Shown here: positions 1 through 6,777 of the stretch, piece by piece
How the letters are laid out: the number at the start of each line of letters is the position of its first letter
Position numbering within the stretch: position 1 is the stretch's first letter
Origin: an uncultured Oscillospiraceae bacterium
GTDB lineage: Bacteria > Bacillota > Clostridia > Oscillospirales > Oscillospiraceae
Reading direction: 5' to 3'
DNA: 15,559 bases
NCBI GenBank assembly: GCA_910585735.1
Contig: CAJUEU010000043.1
Coordinates: 1-15,559, forward strand
Notes under the pieces: model-generated
What the model was told of the DNA's origin: nothing
Database searches by the model: none
What the model saw: the letters and a program-made list of their open reading frames with translations, nothing else
Translations under genes and position numbers: made by a program

Positions 1-89
1 ACGTGCTGGAACTCGACCACCTGCATGACCTTGCCGTCCATCTCGAAGGTCACGCCGTTGCGGAACTCGCCTGCGGTAATAGTAGCCAT
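1..89 (-). CDS. efp: Elongation factor P, N-terminal part (runs off left edge)
   Basis: The 29 complete codons visible give an N-terminus MATITAGEFRNGVTFEMDGK followed by VMQVVEFQH, the KOW-like first domain of EF-P. EF-P binds ribosomes stalled at consecutive prolines and promotes peptide bond formation. The modified lysine loop and the other two domains lie outside the window. The start at 89 is chosen because GGGAGG sits 9 nt upstream. An in-frame ATG at 98 would leave only 1 nt between that site and the start, so it is unlikely. The gene is divergent from the methyltransferase at 346 and has its own promoter at 146-174. Confidence 0.93.
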   Translation of the reverse strand, partial: MATITAGEFRNGVTFEMDGKVMQVVEFQH

Positions 90-145
90 TGGATTCATCC
101 TCCCAAAAATGATTCAACATGAAAATGTTTGATATAGGCTCCCAT

Positions 146-174
146 ATTTTACCCTATCATGCCGGTTTTTGCAA
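146..174 (-). promoter_or_regulatory. Sigma-A-type promoter for efp
   Basis: On the minus strand a -35 TTGCAA (169-174) is separated by exactly 17 nt from a -10 TAAAAT (146-151). Transcription would begin near 139, giving a leader of about 50 nt to the efp start at 89. Seen directly as a consensus match; activity is inferred. Confidence 0.7.
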
Positions 175-277
175 GGGCTTTTCCATGATTTTATACAGAA
201 CGGCAAAAAAATACCAGCCCAGGGGGGAAGAGGCGGGAAAAAGCGCTGGAGGGAGGCCGGAGATTGCCCTCTCAAAA

Positions 278-306
278 TTGACAAAAAGGCAGGAATATGT
301 TATATT
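278..306 (+). promoter_or_regulatory. Promoter for the methyltransferase gene (extended -10)
   Basis: A perfect -35 TTGACA (278-283) is followed by a 17-nt spacer and a -10 TATATT (301-306). A TG one base upstream of the -10 (298-299) makes it an extended -10. A second TATAAT at 308-313 has a 24-nt spacer and is probably incidental. The predicted start, near 313, lies about 33 nt before the ATG. Confidence 0.75.
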
Positions 307-345
307 ATATAATCCACGCAGCAAACAGGGAAGGGAGGGAAGGCC

Positions 346-1209
346 ATGTGGCTTTCCAGGGATTGGAAGGATTATGAGCTCATCGACTGCGGCGGCGGAG
401 AAAAGCTGGAGCGCTGGGGCAAGTATATCCTGGTCCGTCCTGATCCCCAGGCTATTTGGAACACACCGCGTACCGATCCCCGCTGGAATACGGCGAATGC
501 CCGGTATGCCCGCTCCGCGTCGGGAGGGGGAGCGTGGACCAGGAAGGAGGTCCCTGAGCGCTGGACCGCCCGGTATAAGGACCTGACCTTCAACGTGAAG
601 CCCATGAACTTCAAGCACACCGGGCTCTTTCCTGAACAGGCGGCCAACTGGGATTTCTGCGGGGACCTGATTCGGAACGCCGGCAGGCCCGTTTCGGTAT
701 TGAACCTTTTTGCCTACACGGGCGGCGCCACCGTGGCCTGCGCCGTGGCGGGAGCCAGTGTGTGCCATGTAGACGCGGCCCGGGGCATGGTGGCCTGGGC
801 CAGAGAAAACGCCCAGTCCTCCGGGCTAGCCGACGCGCCCATCCGTTGGATCGTGGACGACTGCGGCAAGTTCGTGGAGCGTGAGCTTCGCCGGGGACGC
901 AGATATGACGCTGTCATCATGGACCCGCCCTCCTATGGCCGGGGCCCCTCGGGGGAGGTGTGGCGCCTGGAAGAGAACCTGTGGCCCTTTGTGGAGCTTG
1001 TTTCCCAGGTGCTGTCTGACCAGCCCCTTTTCTTCCTCATCAACTCCTACACTACCGGGCTGGCTCCCAGCGTGCTCACTTACATTTTGGAGACCCTGGT
1101 CACCAAAAAGCACGGCGGCCGCACCGAAAGCCAGGAGCTTGGCCTTCCTGTCACCAATACCGGCCTGGCTCTCCCTTGCGGCGCCACCGGGCGCTGGACG
1201 GCGGAGTGA
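346..1209 (+). CDS. Class I SAM-dependent methyltransferase (RlmI/COG1092-like)
   Basis: This 287-residue protein has a Rossmann-fold methyltransferase core. Motif I is NLFAYTGGA at about residues 120-128, with an acidic residue in VCHVDAARG closing the SAM site. The catalytic-type DPPSYGRG motif (193-200) follows VIMDPP, as in the RlmI/RlmK family that methylates C5 of cytosine or other positions of 23S rRNA. It is shorter than RlmI (about 400 residues) because the N-terminal PUA domain is absent, so the RNA target cannot be assigned. The start at 346 is preceded by GGGAGG at 333-338. It has its own promoter. The next gene is 111 nt downstream across a hairpin repeat, with no clear terminator between them. 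Confidence 0.82.
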   Translation: MWLSRDWKDYELIDCGGGEKLERWGKYILVRPDPQAIWNTPRTDPRWNTANARYARSASGGGAWTRKEVPERWTARYKDLTFNVKPMNFKHTGLFPEQAANWDFCGDLIRNAGRPVSVLNLFAYTGGATVACAVAGASVCHVDAARGMVAWARENAQSSGLADAPIRWIVDDCGKFVERELRRGRRYDAVIMDPPSYGRGPSGEVWRLEENLWPFVELVSQVLSDQPLFFLINSYTTGLAPSVLTYILETLVTKKHGGRTESQELGLPVTNTGLALPCGATGRWTAE

Positions 1210-1262
1210 GAAAGGAGTCTGCAGCGGGCGCCTGAGGACAGCCGCCACTGCCGTGCCAATCT

Positions 1263-1305
1263 GTAGGGGCCGATGTCCCCATCGGCCCGCTGTCAAAACC
1301 TGATT
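1263..1305 (+). repeat. Hairpin repeat, single-copy form, upstream of ecfA1
   Basis: The unit starts GTAGGGGC and contains a perfect 9-bp stem, GGGCCGATG (1267-1275) with CATCGGCCC (1280-1288) around a TCCC loop. It ends with a tail running TGTCAAAACCTGATTC. The same frame with a different but still self-complementary core occurs at 2166-2238. It is followed immediately by the AAGAGG ribosome binding site of ecfA1. There is no T-tract, so it is not a standard terminator. I infer a REP-like dispersed palindromic repeat. Confidence 0.65.
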
Positions 1306-1320
1306 CAAGAGGTATTTGCT

Positions 1321-2169
1321 ATGTCTCAACCCATCCTGAAAACCGAATCCCTCACCTTCTCCTATCCCTCGGAGGAGTCCGTCCCCAAGGCTGTGCTGGA
1401 CGGGCTGAGCGTGGAGATCGATCCAGGGTCCTTTGTGGCTGTGCTGGGCCACAACGGCTCGGGGAAGTCCACCCTGGCCAAGCACTTCAACGCCATCTTG
1501 CTCCCCTCTGGGGGCACGGTGTGGGTGGATGGGATCGACACCACCGATGAACAGCGGCTTCTGGATATACGCCGGGTGGTGGGTATGGTCTTCCAGAACC
1601 CGGACAACCAGATCGTGGCCAATGTGGTGGAGGAGGACTGCGCCTTCGGTCCTGAGAACCTGGGGGTGGAGCCCCGGGAGATCCGCCAGCGGGTGGACGA
1701 CGCCCTGAAGGCGGTGGGGATGTACCACCTGCGGGAGCACGCCCCCCATCTCCTCTCGGGCGGCCAGAAGCAGCGGGTGGCCATCGCCGGAGTGCTGGCT
1801 ATGAAGCCCCGGTGTGTGGTGCTGGACGAGCCTACCGCCATGCTGGACCCCATTGGCCGGAAAGAGGTGATGGAGACGGTGAAGCGGCTCAACCGGGAAA
1901 ACGGGGTCACCGTGGTCCTCATCACCCATCACATGGACGAGGCCGCCCAGGCCGACCGTCTCATCGTTATGTCGGACGGGAAGATCATTGCCGACGGCCC
2001 GCCCCGTGAAGTGTTCCAGGACGTGGAGGGCCTGAAGGCCGCCGGCCTCACGGTGCCCGAGACCGTAGAGCTTCTCTACGAGCTGCGCCGGGAGGGCCTG
2101 GACCTCCCCCTGGACGCCCTCTCCGACGAGGAATGCGCCAAGGCCATCTATGCACTTCTCTCGAAGTAG
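1321..2169 (+). CDS. ecfA1: ECF transporter energy-coupling ATPase, first subunit
   Basis: This is a 282-residue ABC ATPase of the energy-coupling factor type, which with EcfA2 and EcfT powers uptake of vitamins or metal ions bound by interchangeable S components. Visible motifs are Walker A GHNGSGKST (43-51), a Q-loop FQNPDNQ (91-97) typical of the family, signature LSGGQKQR (145-152), Walker B VVLDEPT (about 166-172) and the switch histidine in LITHHMDE (about 200-207). The start at 1321 has AAGAGG 8 nt upstream. An in-frame ATG at 1273 lies inside the hairpin repeat and lacks a binding site, so it is rejected. The stop codon TAG (2167-2169) lies inside the next palindromic repeat. Confidence 0.95.
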   Translation: MSQPILKTESLTFSYPSEESVPKAVLDGLSVEIDPGSFVAVLGHNGSGKSTLAKHFNAILLPSGGTVWVDGIDTTDEQRLLDIRRVVGMVFQNPDNQIVANVVEEDCAFGPENLGVEPREIRQRVDDALKAVGMYHLREHAPHLLSGGQKQRVAIAGVLAMKPRCVVLDEPTAMLDPIGRKEVMETVKRLNRENGVTVVLITHHMDEAAQADRLIVMSDGKIIADGPPREVFQDVEGLKAAGLTVPETVELLYELRREGLDLPLDALSDEECAKAIYALLSK

Positions 2170-2238
2170 GGGCGCACAATGTGCGCCCGCCTGTAAAACC
2201 TCCCAAATCTGATTCGGGCGCACATTGTGCGCCCCTAC
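2166..2238. repeat. Palindromic repeat pair between ecfA1 and ecfA2
   Basis: Two 23-bp arms, 2166-2188 and 2216-2238, are perfect reverse complements of each other and flank a 27-nt centre. Each arm is itself palindromic (GGGCGCACA / TGTGCGCCC). The DNA could therefore form either one long hairpin or two small ones. The left arm begins GTAGGGGC and continues GCCCGCCTGTAAAACCT...GATTC, matching the unit at 1263-1305. Relative to that unit this copy has an added inverted right arm placed just before the shared CAAGAGGT ribosome binding site. No transposase is present. Confidence 0.8.
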
Positions 2239-2258
2239 AAACAAGAGGTCATGTCTCT

Positions 2259-3125
2259 ATGGAACCCATTATTCAGACTGAAAAATTATCCCACATCTAC
2301 TCCGCCGGGACCCCCTTCCAGCACGCTGCCCTGGAGGAGGTGGATTTTTGCGCCTATCCTGGAGAATACCTGGGCATCATCGGCCACACCGGCTCGGGAA
2401 AATCCACTCTCATCCAGCACCTCAACGGTCTTTTGAAGCCGACCTCGGGCAAGGTGCTTGTGGAGGGGAAGGACATCTGGGAGAGCAAGGAGGCCACCCG
2501 CCGAGCCCGGTTCCGGGTGGGCCTGGTGTTCCAGTACCCCGAGTACCAGCTTTTTGAGGAGACGGTCTATAAGGACATTGCTTTCGGCCCCAAAAACATG
2601 GGGCTGGAGGAGCGGGAGGTGGACCGCCGGGTGCGGGAGGCCGCCCGATTTGTGGGTCTCACCGACGCACAGCTGGAGGCTTCTCCCTTTGAGCTCTCGG
2701 GCGGCCAGAAGCGAAGAGTGGCCATCGCCGGGGTCATCGCCATGGAGCCCGCAGTCCTCATTCTGGACGAGCCCACTGCCGGGCTGGACCCGGTGGGGGT
2801 GGAGCAGATCCTGGGCAACATCCGGGACTATCACAAAGAGAAAAACGCTACCGTCATCATTGTCTCCCACTCCATGGAGGAGATGGCCCGCACAGTGGAC
2901 CGTCTGGTGGTGGTCAACGACGGCAAGCTGCCCTTTGAGGGGACGCCCCGGGAGGTTTTTGCCCACGGGGAAGAGCTGGAGGCCATGGGCCTGGGGATCC
3001 CCCGCATGACTCGGGTCTTCCGCCGCCTTCATGAACTGGGCGCTACGGTGGATCCCTCGGTCTACACGGTGGACCAGGCCAAAGCCGCTGTTTTGGATGC
3101 GCTCAAGAGGGGAGGTAAGGCGTAA
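2259..3125 (+). CDS. ecfA2: ECF transporter energy-coupling ATPase, second subunit
   Basis: This 288-residue partner ATPase of EcfA1 has Walker A GHTGSGKST (42-50), a Q-loop in VFQYPEYQLFEETV, signature LSGGQKRR (146-153), Walker B ILDEPTAGLD (about 168-177) and a switch histidine in IIVSHSMEE. The FQYPE...LFE form of the Q-loop separates EcfA2 from EcfA1. The start ATG at 2259 has AAGAGG at 2243-2248. An ATG at 2251 is out of frame, and the open frame extending upstream runs through the palindromic repeat and the end of ecfA1, so it is not coding. The TAA stop overlaps the ATG of ecfT by one base (TAATG), implying translational coupling. Confidence 0.95.
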   Translation: MEPIIQTEKLSHIYSAGTPFQHAALEEVDFCAYPGEYLGIIGHTGSGKSTLIQHLNGLLKPTSGKVLVEGKDIWESKEATRRARFRVGLVFQYPEYQLFEETVYKDIAFGPKNMGLEEREVDRRVREAARFVGLTDAQLEASPFELSGGQKRRVAIAGVIAMEPAVLILDEPTAGLDPVGVEQILGNIRDYHKEKNATVIIVSHSMEEMARTVDRLVVVNDGKLPFEGTPREVFAHGEELEAMGLGIPRMTRVFRRLHELGATVDPSVYTVDQAKAAVLDALKRGGKA

Positions 3126-3940
3126 TGGCACTGAAGGACATTACCCTAGGCCAGTTCTTCCCGGGCAAGACCATCCTGCACCGGCTGGACCCCCGGACCA
3201 AAGTGCTCCTCACCGTCTTTTTTATCGTGGCCCTTTTTATGGCCCGGAACATTTTGGGCTACGGTCTGTGCGCCACCGCCCTGCTCACCGGGATCCTGCT
3301 GTCCAGGGTGGGCTTCAAGGCGGTATTTAAGGGCCTGAAGCCTGTGTTCGTTATTGTGGTCATCACGGCGGTGCTCAACCTTTTTTATACCGTGGGGGAG
3401 GGGGAGCCTCTGCTCTCCTTCTGGATCTTTAACATTTACTGGGAGGGTGTGCGTACAGCCTTCTTTATGGTCCTTCGGATCATGATGCTCATCTCCTGTA
3501 CCTTCCTCCTGACCTACACCACCTCGCCCATTCGGCTCACCGACGCTCTGGAGAGCCTGCTGGGCCCCCTGAAAAAGCTCCACATTCCCATCCATGAGCT
3601 TACCATGATGATGTCCATTGCCCTGAGGTTCATCCCCCTGCTTATTGAGGAGACCGATAAGATCATGTCGGCCCAGAAGGCCCGGGGGGCTGACTTTGAG
3701 ACCGGGAACCTTCTCCAGCGGGCCAAGGCCCTGATCCCTCTTCTGGTGCCCCTTTTTATCTCGGCCTTCCGCCGGGCGGATGAGCTGGCGGTGGCCATGG
3801 AGTGCCGCGGCTATCACGGGGACGAGGGCCGGACCCGGATGAAGGAGCTCCGCTACGCCGGCAAGGACTACGTGGCCATTCTGCTGGGATTTGCTCTCTG
3901 CGCCGCCATTTGGGGCGTTAACCTTTTGGGTGTATTTTGA
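3125..3940 (+). CDS. ecfT: ECF transporter transmembrane component T
   Basis: This 271-residue integral membrane scaffold joins the two ATPases to the S component. Hydrophobic segments are visible near residues 27-60, 70-95, 105-130 and at the C-terminus (about 250-271). The two cytoplasmic coupling motifs are AQKARGAD (183-190) and AMECRGYHG (224-232). The second has Cys in place of the usual Ala of the Ala-Arg-Gly triplet. These helices dock into the ATPase grooves. The start overlaps the ecfA2 stop by one base. No S-component gene lies nearby, so this is probably a shared (group II) module serving S proteins encoded elsewhere. Confidence 0.94.
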   Translation: MALKDITLGQFFPGKTILHRLDPRTKVLLTVFFIVALFMARNILGYGLCATALLTGILLSRVGFKAVFKGLKPVFVIVVITAVLNLFYTVGEGEPLLSFWIFNIYWEGVRTAFFMVLRIMMLISCTFLLTYTTSPIRLTDALESLLGPLKKLHIPIHELTMMMSIALRFIPLLIEETDKIMSAQKARGADFETGNLLQRAKALIPLLVPLFISAFRRADELAVAMECRGYHGDEGRTRMKELRYAGKDYVAILLGFALCAAIWGVNLLGVF

Positions 3941-3956
3941 GATTTGAGGAGTTCCC

Positions 3957-4724
3957 ATGAGAAACATCGCTTTACAACTGATGTACGTGGGCACCGCCTA
4001 CCACGGCTGGCAGATCCAAAAAAACGCCGTCAGCGTGGAGGAGACCCTGGAGAAGTGTCTGGAGCTGGTGGTGGGCCACCCGGTGAAATGCACCGGGGCG
4101 GGACGCACTGACGCCGGAGTCCATGCCCGTACCTATATCGCCAATTTCAGGACCGATTCCCGGATCCCTTTGGACCGGCTGCCCCTGGCGGTGAATACCC
4201 GCCTGCCTGACGACATTGTGGTCACCCGGGCGGTGGAGGTCTCCCCGGACTTCAACGCCATCTCCTCCTGCGACCGAAAGGAGTATACTTACCGTATCTA
4301 TAACTCCCGGATCCGCAACGCTTTCTTTGTGGATCGGGCCTGGTTTTATCCCAAGCGTCTGGACGAGACCGTTATGGCTGCGGCGGCAGAGAGGTTCGTA
4401 GGCACTCACGATTTTGCCGCCGTACGCAGTGTAGGTACCGACGTACGTTCCACTGTCCGTACGGTCTACTACTTCGAGGTGGAGCGGCAGGGGGATCTCA
4501 TCGACTGCCGGGTGTGCGCCAACGGCTTTCTTTACAACATGGTCCGGGCTATGGTGGGTACCATCGTCTATGCCGCTGAAGGGAAATTCCCTCCTGAGGC
4601 GGTGAGCGACATCCTGGAAGGGAAGTGCCGCACCGATGCCGGGCCCACCGCCCCGCCGGGGGGGCTTTACATGACCCGGCTGTGGTATCATGAACCCGGT
4701 CTGACTGGGGAGGAGATGACATAG
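3957..4724 (+). CDS. truA: tRNA pseudouridine(38-40) synthase
   Basis: This 255-residue protein is of normal TruA length. It isomerises uridines 38-40 in the tRNA anticodon arm. The N-terminus (QLMYVGTAYHGWQIQ) and the catalytic motif GAGRTDAGVHA, with nucleophile Asp52, are intact. Later TruA blocks include KEYTYRIYN, FVGTHDFAAVRS and NGFLYNMVRAMVGT. The start at 3957 has GAGGAG 5 nt upstream, and the gap after ecfT is 16 nt. The order ecfA1-ecfA2-ecfT-truA is conserved in Firmicutes. The ribosomal genes rplM-rpsI that often follow are replaced here by envelope-associated genes. Confidence 0.96.
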   Translation: MRNIALQLMYVGTAYHGWQIQKNAVSVEETLEKCLELVVGHPVKCTGAGRTDAGVHARTYIANFRTDSRIPLDRLPLAVNTRLPDDIVVTRAVEVSPDFNAISSCDRKEYTYRIYNSRIRNAFFVDRAWFYPKRLDETVMAAAAERFVGTHDFAAVRSVGTDVRSTVRTVYYFEVERQGDLIDCRVCANGFLYNMVRAMVGTIVYAAEGKFPPEAVSDILEGKCRTDAGPTAPPGGLYMTRLWYHEPGLTGEEMT

Positions 4725-4725
4725 G

Positions 4726-5895
4726 ATGGACAAGGAGGAAAACCGCAAACGCTATCCCCTTCGCCGGACTATGGCATTTCTCACCACCCTGGCCCTGGTC
4801 CTGGGGGCGCTCTTCCTGGTGGTCAACTGGCAGAAGCTGAACTTCGACTACATCCGCCGTTGGTGGACCTACCGCACCTTGGAGCGGAACGAGAGCGGCC
4901 AGGCCCAGTCCTTTGCCTATGATGGGGGAGCGGGAAGCCTATTCACCCGCTTGGGGGACGACCTGCTGGTCTGCTCCAAGTCCGGCGTCCGGCTCTACTC
5001 CGCCGGAGGGACCGCCTATGTGGAAAAGACCTGCACCCTGAAGAATCCCGTGGTGGTCACCGGCGGCTCGTCCGCCCTGGTCTACGACGCGGGAGGGACG
5101 AGTCTCTATGTGTACCGGGACAGGGAGGAGGTATTCTCCCTGGAAACAGAGCCGGGGCAGGCCATTCTCTCGGCCAACCTGAATGCTCAGGGCCTTCTGA
5201 CTGTGGCCACCCAGGCCAGTGGAGTCAAGGGCTCTGTGACCGTGTATGACTCTGAATTTCGCCTGAAGTTCGGGGTGAACCTGTCCTCCCGTTTTATCAC
5301 GGACGCCATTCTCTCCCCCGATGGAAGAACTCTGGCCCTGGCCACTTCGGGACAGACCGGCGGCACCTACGACAGTCAGATCGACTTTTATACCTTTCCC
5401 CGCTCCGCTGAGGACACCACCCCTGATAAGGTCTGCCGCCTGGGAAACAACGTGGTGCTTAAGCTGAACTGGAGCGCCGACCCGCTGCGGGTCCTGGGGG
5501 AGAACGCCCTGGTCCTGGTGAATGCCGATGGCACTGAGGCGGGGAGCTATTCCTACAACTGGAGGTATCTCAAGGGCTACGCTCTGGACGGGGACCGGGG
5601 CTGTTCCTTGCTCCTGGGCCGTTACCGGGCGGGCACCGAGGCCGATCTGGTCAATGTGGATTTTTCCGGCCAGGAGACTGCCTCTCTGGAACTGAACTGT
5701 CAGGTCTTGTCCATGTCGGCGGCTGGCCGGTATCTGTCTGTGCTGACGGTGGACCAGCTCACCATCTACAGTGACGACCTGCGGGAGTACCACATTACCG
5801 AAGAGCTCCAGGGAGCCCGTAAGGTTCTCCAGCGGCCCGACGGCTCGGCGCTTCTCATTGCCGGCGAGACAGCCCGGCTTTATCTGCCCGACTGA
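4726..5895 (+). CDS. DUF5711 family membrane-anchored propeller-like protein
   Basis: This 389-residue protein has a basic N-terminus (KEENRKRYPLRRT) and one hydrophobic segment (about residues 15-35, FLTTLALVLGALFLVVNW). It is therefore predicted to be anchored in the membrane with the remaining 350 residues outside. That part consists of repeated beta-rich units of about 40-45 residues (for example SGVRLYSAGG, SLYVYRDREEVFSLE, GSVTVYDSEFRLKFGV, LTIYSDDLREYHI), resembling a beta-propeller and matching DUF5711 proteins in style. No catalytic residues can be named. The start is 1 nt after the truA stop, with GGGGAGGAG at 4707-4715, so it is co-translated with truA. Its function is unknown; envelope sensing or scaffolding is a guess. 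Confidence 0.75.
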   Translation: MDKEENRKRYPLRRTMAFLTTLALVLGALFLVVNWQKLNFDYIRRWWTYRTLERNESGQAQSFAYDGGAGSLFTRLGDDLLVCSKSGVRLYSAGGTAYVEKTCTLKNPVVVTGGSSALVYDAGGTSLYVYRDREEVFSLETEPGQAILSANLNAQGLLTVATQASGVKGSVTVYDSEFRLKFGVNLSSRFITDAILSPDGRTLALATSGQTGGTYDSQIDFYTFPRSAEDTTPDKVCRLGNNVVLKLNWSADPLRVLGENALVLVNADGTEAGSYSYNWRYLKGYALDGDRGCSLLLGRYRAGTEADLVNVDFSGQETASLELNCQVLSMSAAGRYLSVLTVDQLTIYSDDLREYHITEELQGARKVLQRPDGSALLIAGETARLYLPD

Positions 5896-5920
5896 TTTTT
5901 AAGAAACGAGGTAAACTGCT

Positions 5921-6655
5921 ATGCCCCCTATCCTGCTGGATGTGCTTTTGATCGCTGTCCTGCTCTTTTTTGCCTTTCGGGGCGCCAAGAAAGGCTTTGT
6001 ACTGACCCTGTGTTCTCTGGTGGCCGTGGTGGTGGCCTTTCTGGGGGCCAATATCCTGGCTGACACCATGGCTCCCAAGGTGGCCGAAGCCCTTCAGCCC
6101 AAGCTGGAGGCCGTTATTGAGGAGAGCCTTACCGAGGCTTTGAGGAATACCCAGTTCACTACTTCGGATGGAGATGTAGCCGCCTCCACCGAGGAGATCT
6201 CGCTGAGCGGCGTGCTGGAGGTGCTGCAGGAGAATGCCCTCTACAAGCAATTTTTAAGCGGTGTGGAGAAGGCCCTGGAGGAGGGAGCCGCCACCACGGC
6301 GGCCACCGCCGCCGCCCGGGTGGCCGCCGTGGTGGCCGCCCAGTTGGCCAGGGGGCTTATCTTCCTGGTGGGCTTTGTGGTGGTGCTCTTAGTCTGGACC
6401 CTGCTCAGCCACGCCTTGGACCTGGTGGCCAAGCTGCCGGTGCTCAATACCCTCAACAACGGCCTGGGCGGGCTTATTGGCCTGGTGAAGGGCGTGGCCA
6501 TCGCTTATGTGGCAGTGTGGGCGCTCTACAGCCTTACCGGCTATGTCTCTACTGAGATGATGGAGCAGACCTTCCTCTTCAAATTTCTGGCTCTTCACAG
6601 CCCACTGGATCTCTTGCTGATGAAGGACCTTCCAAAACTGCCCGAGCCTTCCTGA
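5921..6655 (+). CDS. CvpA family membrane protein
   Basis: This 244-residue protein has CvpA-type hydrophobic helices: residues 4-20, GFVLTLCSLVAVVVAFLGA (about 27-45), LIFLVGFVVVLLVWTLLSH (about 146-164) and GLIGLVKGVAIAYVAVWAL (about 183-201). Between the first and second pairs lies an extended soluble insert of about 100 residues. It ends in an alanine-rich run (AATTAATAAARVAAVVAAQ), longer than in short CvpA proteins. CvpA homologues are linked to colicin V production and envelope stress, with no defined biochemistry. AACGAGG lies 9 nt before the ATG, and the gap after the DUF5711 gene is 25 nt, so it probably ends the ecf-truA operon. Confidence 0.82.
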   Translation: MPPILLDVLLIAVLLFFAFRGAKKGFVLTLCSLVAVVVAFLGANILADTMAPKVAEALQPKLEAVIEESLTEALRNTQFTTSDGDVAASTEEISLSGVLEVLQENALYKQFLSGVEKALEEGAATTAATAAARVAAVVAAQLARGLIFLVGFVVVLLVWTLLSHALDLVAKLPVLNTLNNGLGGLIGLVKGVAIAYVAVWALYSLTGYVSTEMMEQTFLFKFLALHSPLDLLLMKDLPKLPEPS

Positions 6656-6680
6656 ACCGGCAAAAAAATTCCCTGAGGAT

Positions 6681-6712
6681 TTCATATCCTGTTCATATTT
6701 TCAGATTAGAAT
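6681..6712 (+). promoter_or_regulatory. Putative clp promoter with tandem TTCATAT repeat
   Basis: A heptamer TTCATAT occurs twice in direct orientation (6681-6687 and 6692-6698), with an 11-bp period, about one helical turn. It lies just ahead of a -10-like TAGAAT at 6707-6712. No good -35 is present at 16-18 nt, which could mean an activator-dependent or weak promoter. The repeat does not match the CtsR consensus GGTCAAA. The regulatory role is inferred. Confidence 0.4.
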
Positions 6713-6723
6713 GATAGCCTTGA

Positions 6724-6758
6724 AGGGGTCATGCCCCTGGGACGCCGGGAGAGCCCGG
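6724..6758 (+). promoter_or_regulatory. Two tandem small hairpins in the clp leader
   Basis: AGGGG-TCATG-CCCCT (6724-6738) and CCGGG-AGAG-CCCGG (6745-6758) can each form a 5-bp GC-rich stem. The second ends 3 nt before the AAAGGAG ribosome binding site at 6762. They have no T-tract, so they are not terminators. A role in mRNA stability or translation control is inferred. Confidence 0.4.
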
Positions 6759-6777
6759 ACGAAAGGAGTTGAATGTT

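Noticed and set aside
119..586. Plus-strand frame overlapping the methyltransferase start
   Set aside because: It covers the divergent promoter region, has no ribosome binding site, and overlaps the well-supported gene at 346 in another frame.
1273..1320. Upstream in-frame start for ecfA1
   Set aside because: The ATG is part of the hairpin repeat and has no ribosome binding site; family N-termini begin near residue MSQPILKTE at 1321.
826..2244. Long minus-strand open frame (about 470 codons) opposite ecfA1
   Set aside because: It is antisense to two well-supported genes, has a His/Gly-rich composition typical of shadow frames in GC-rich DNA, and matches no recognisable family.
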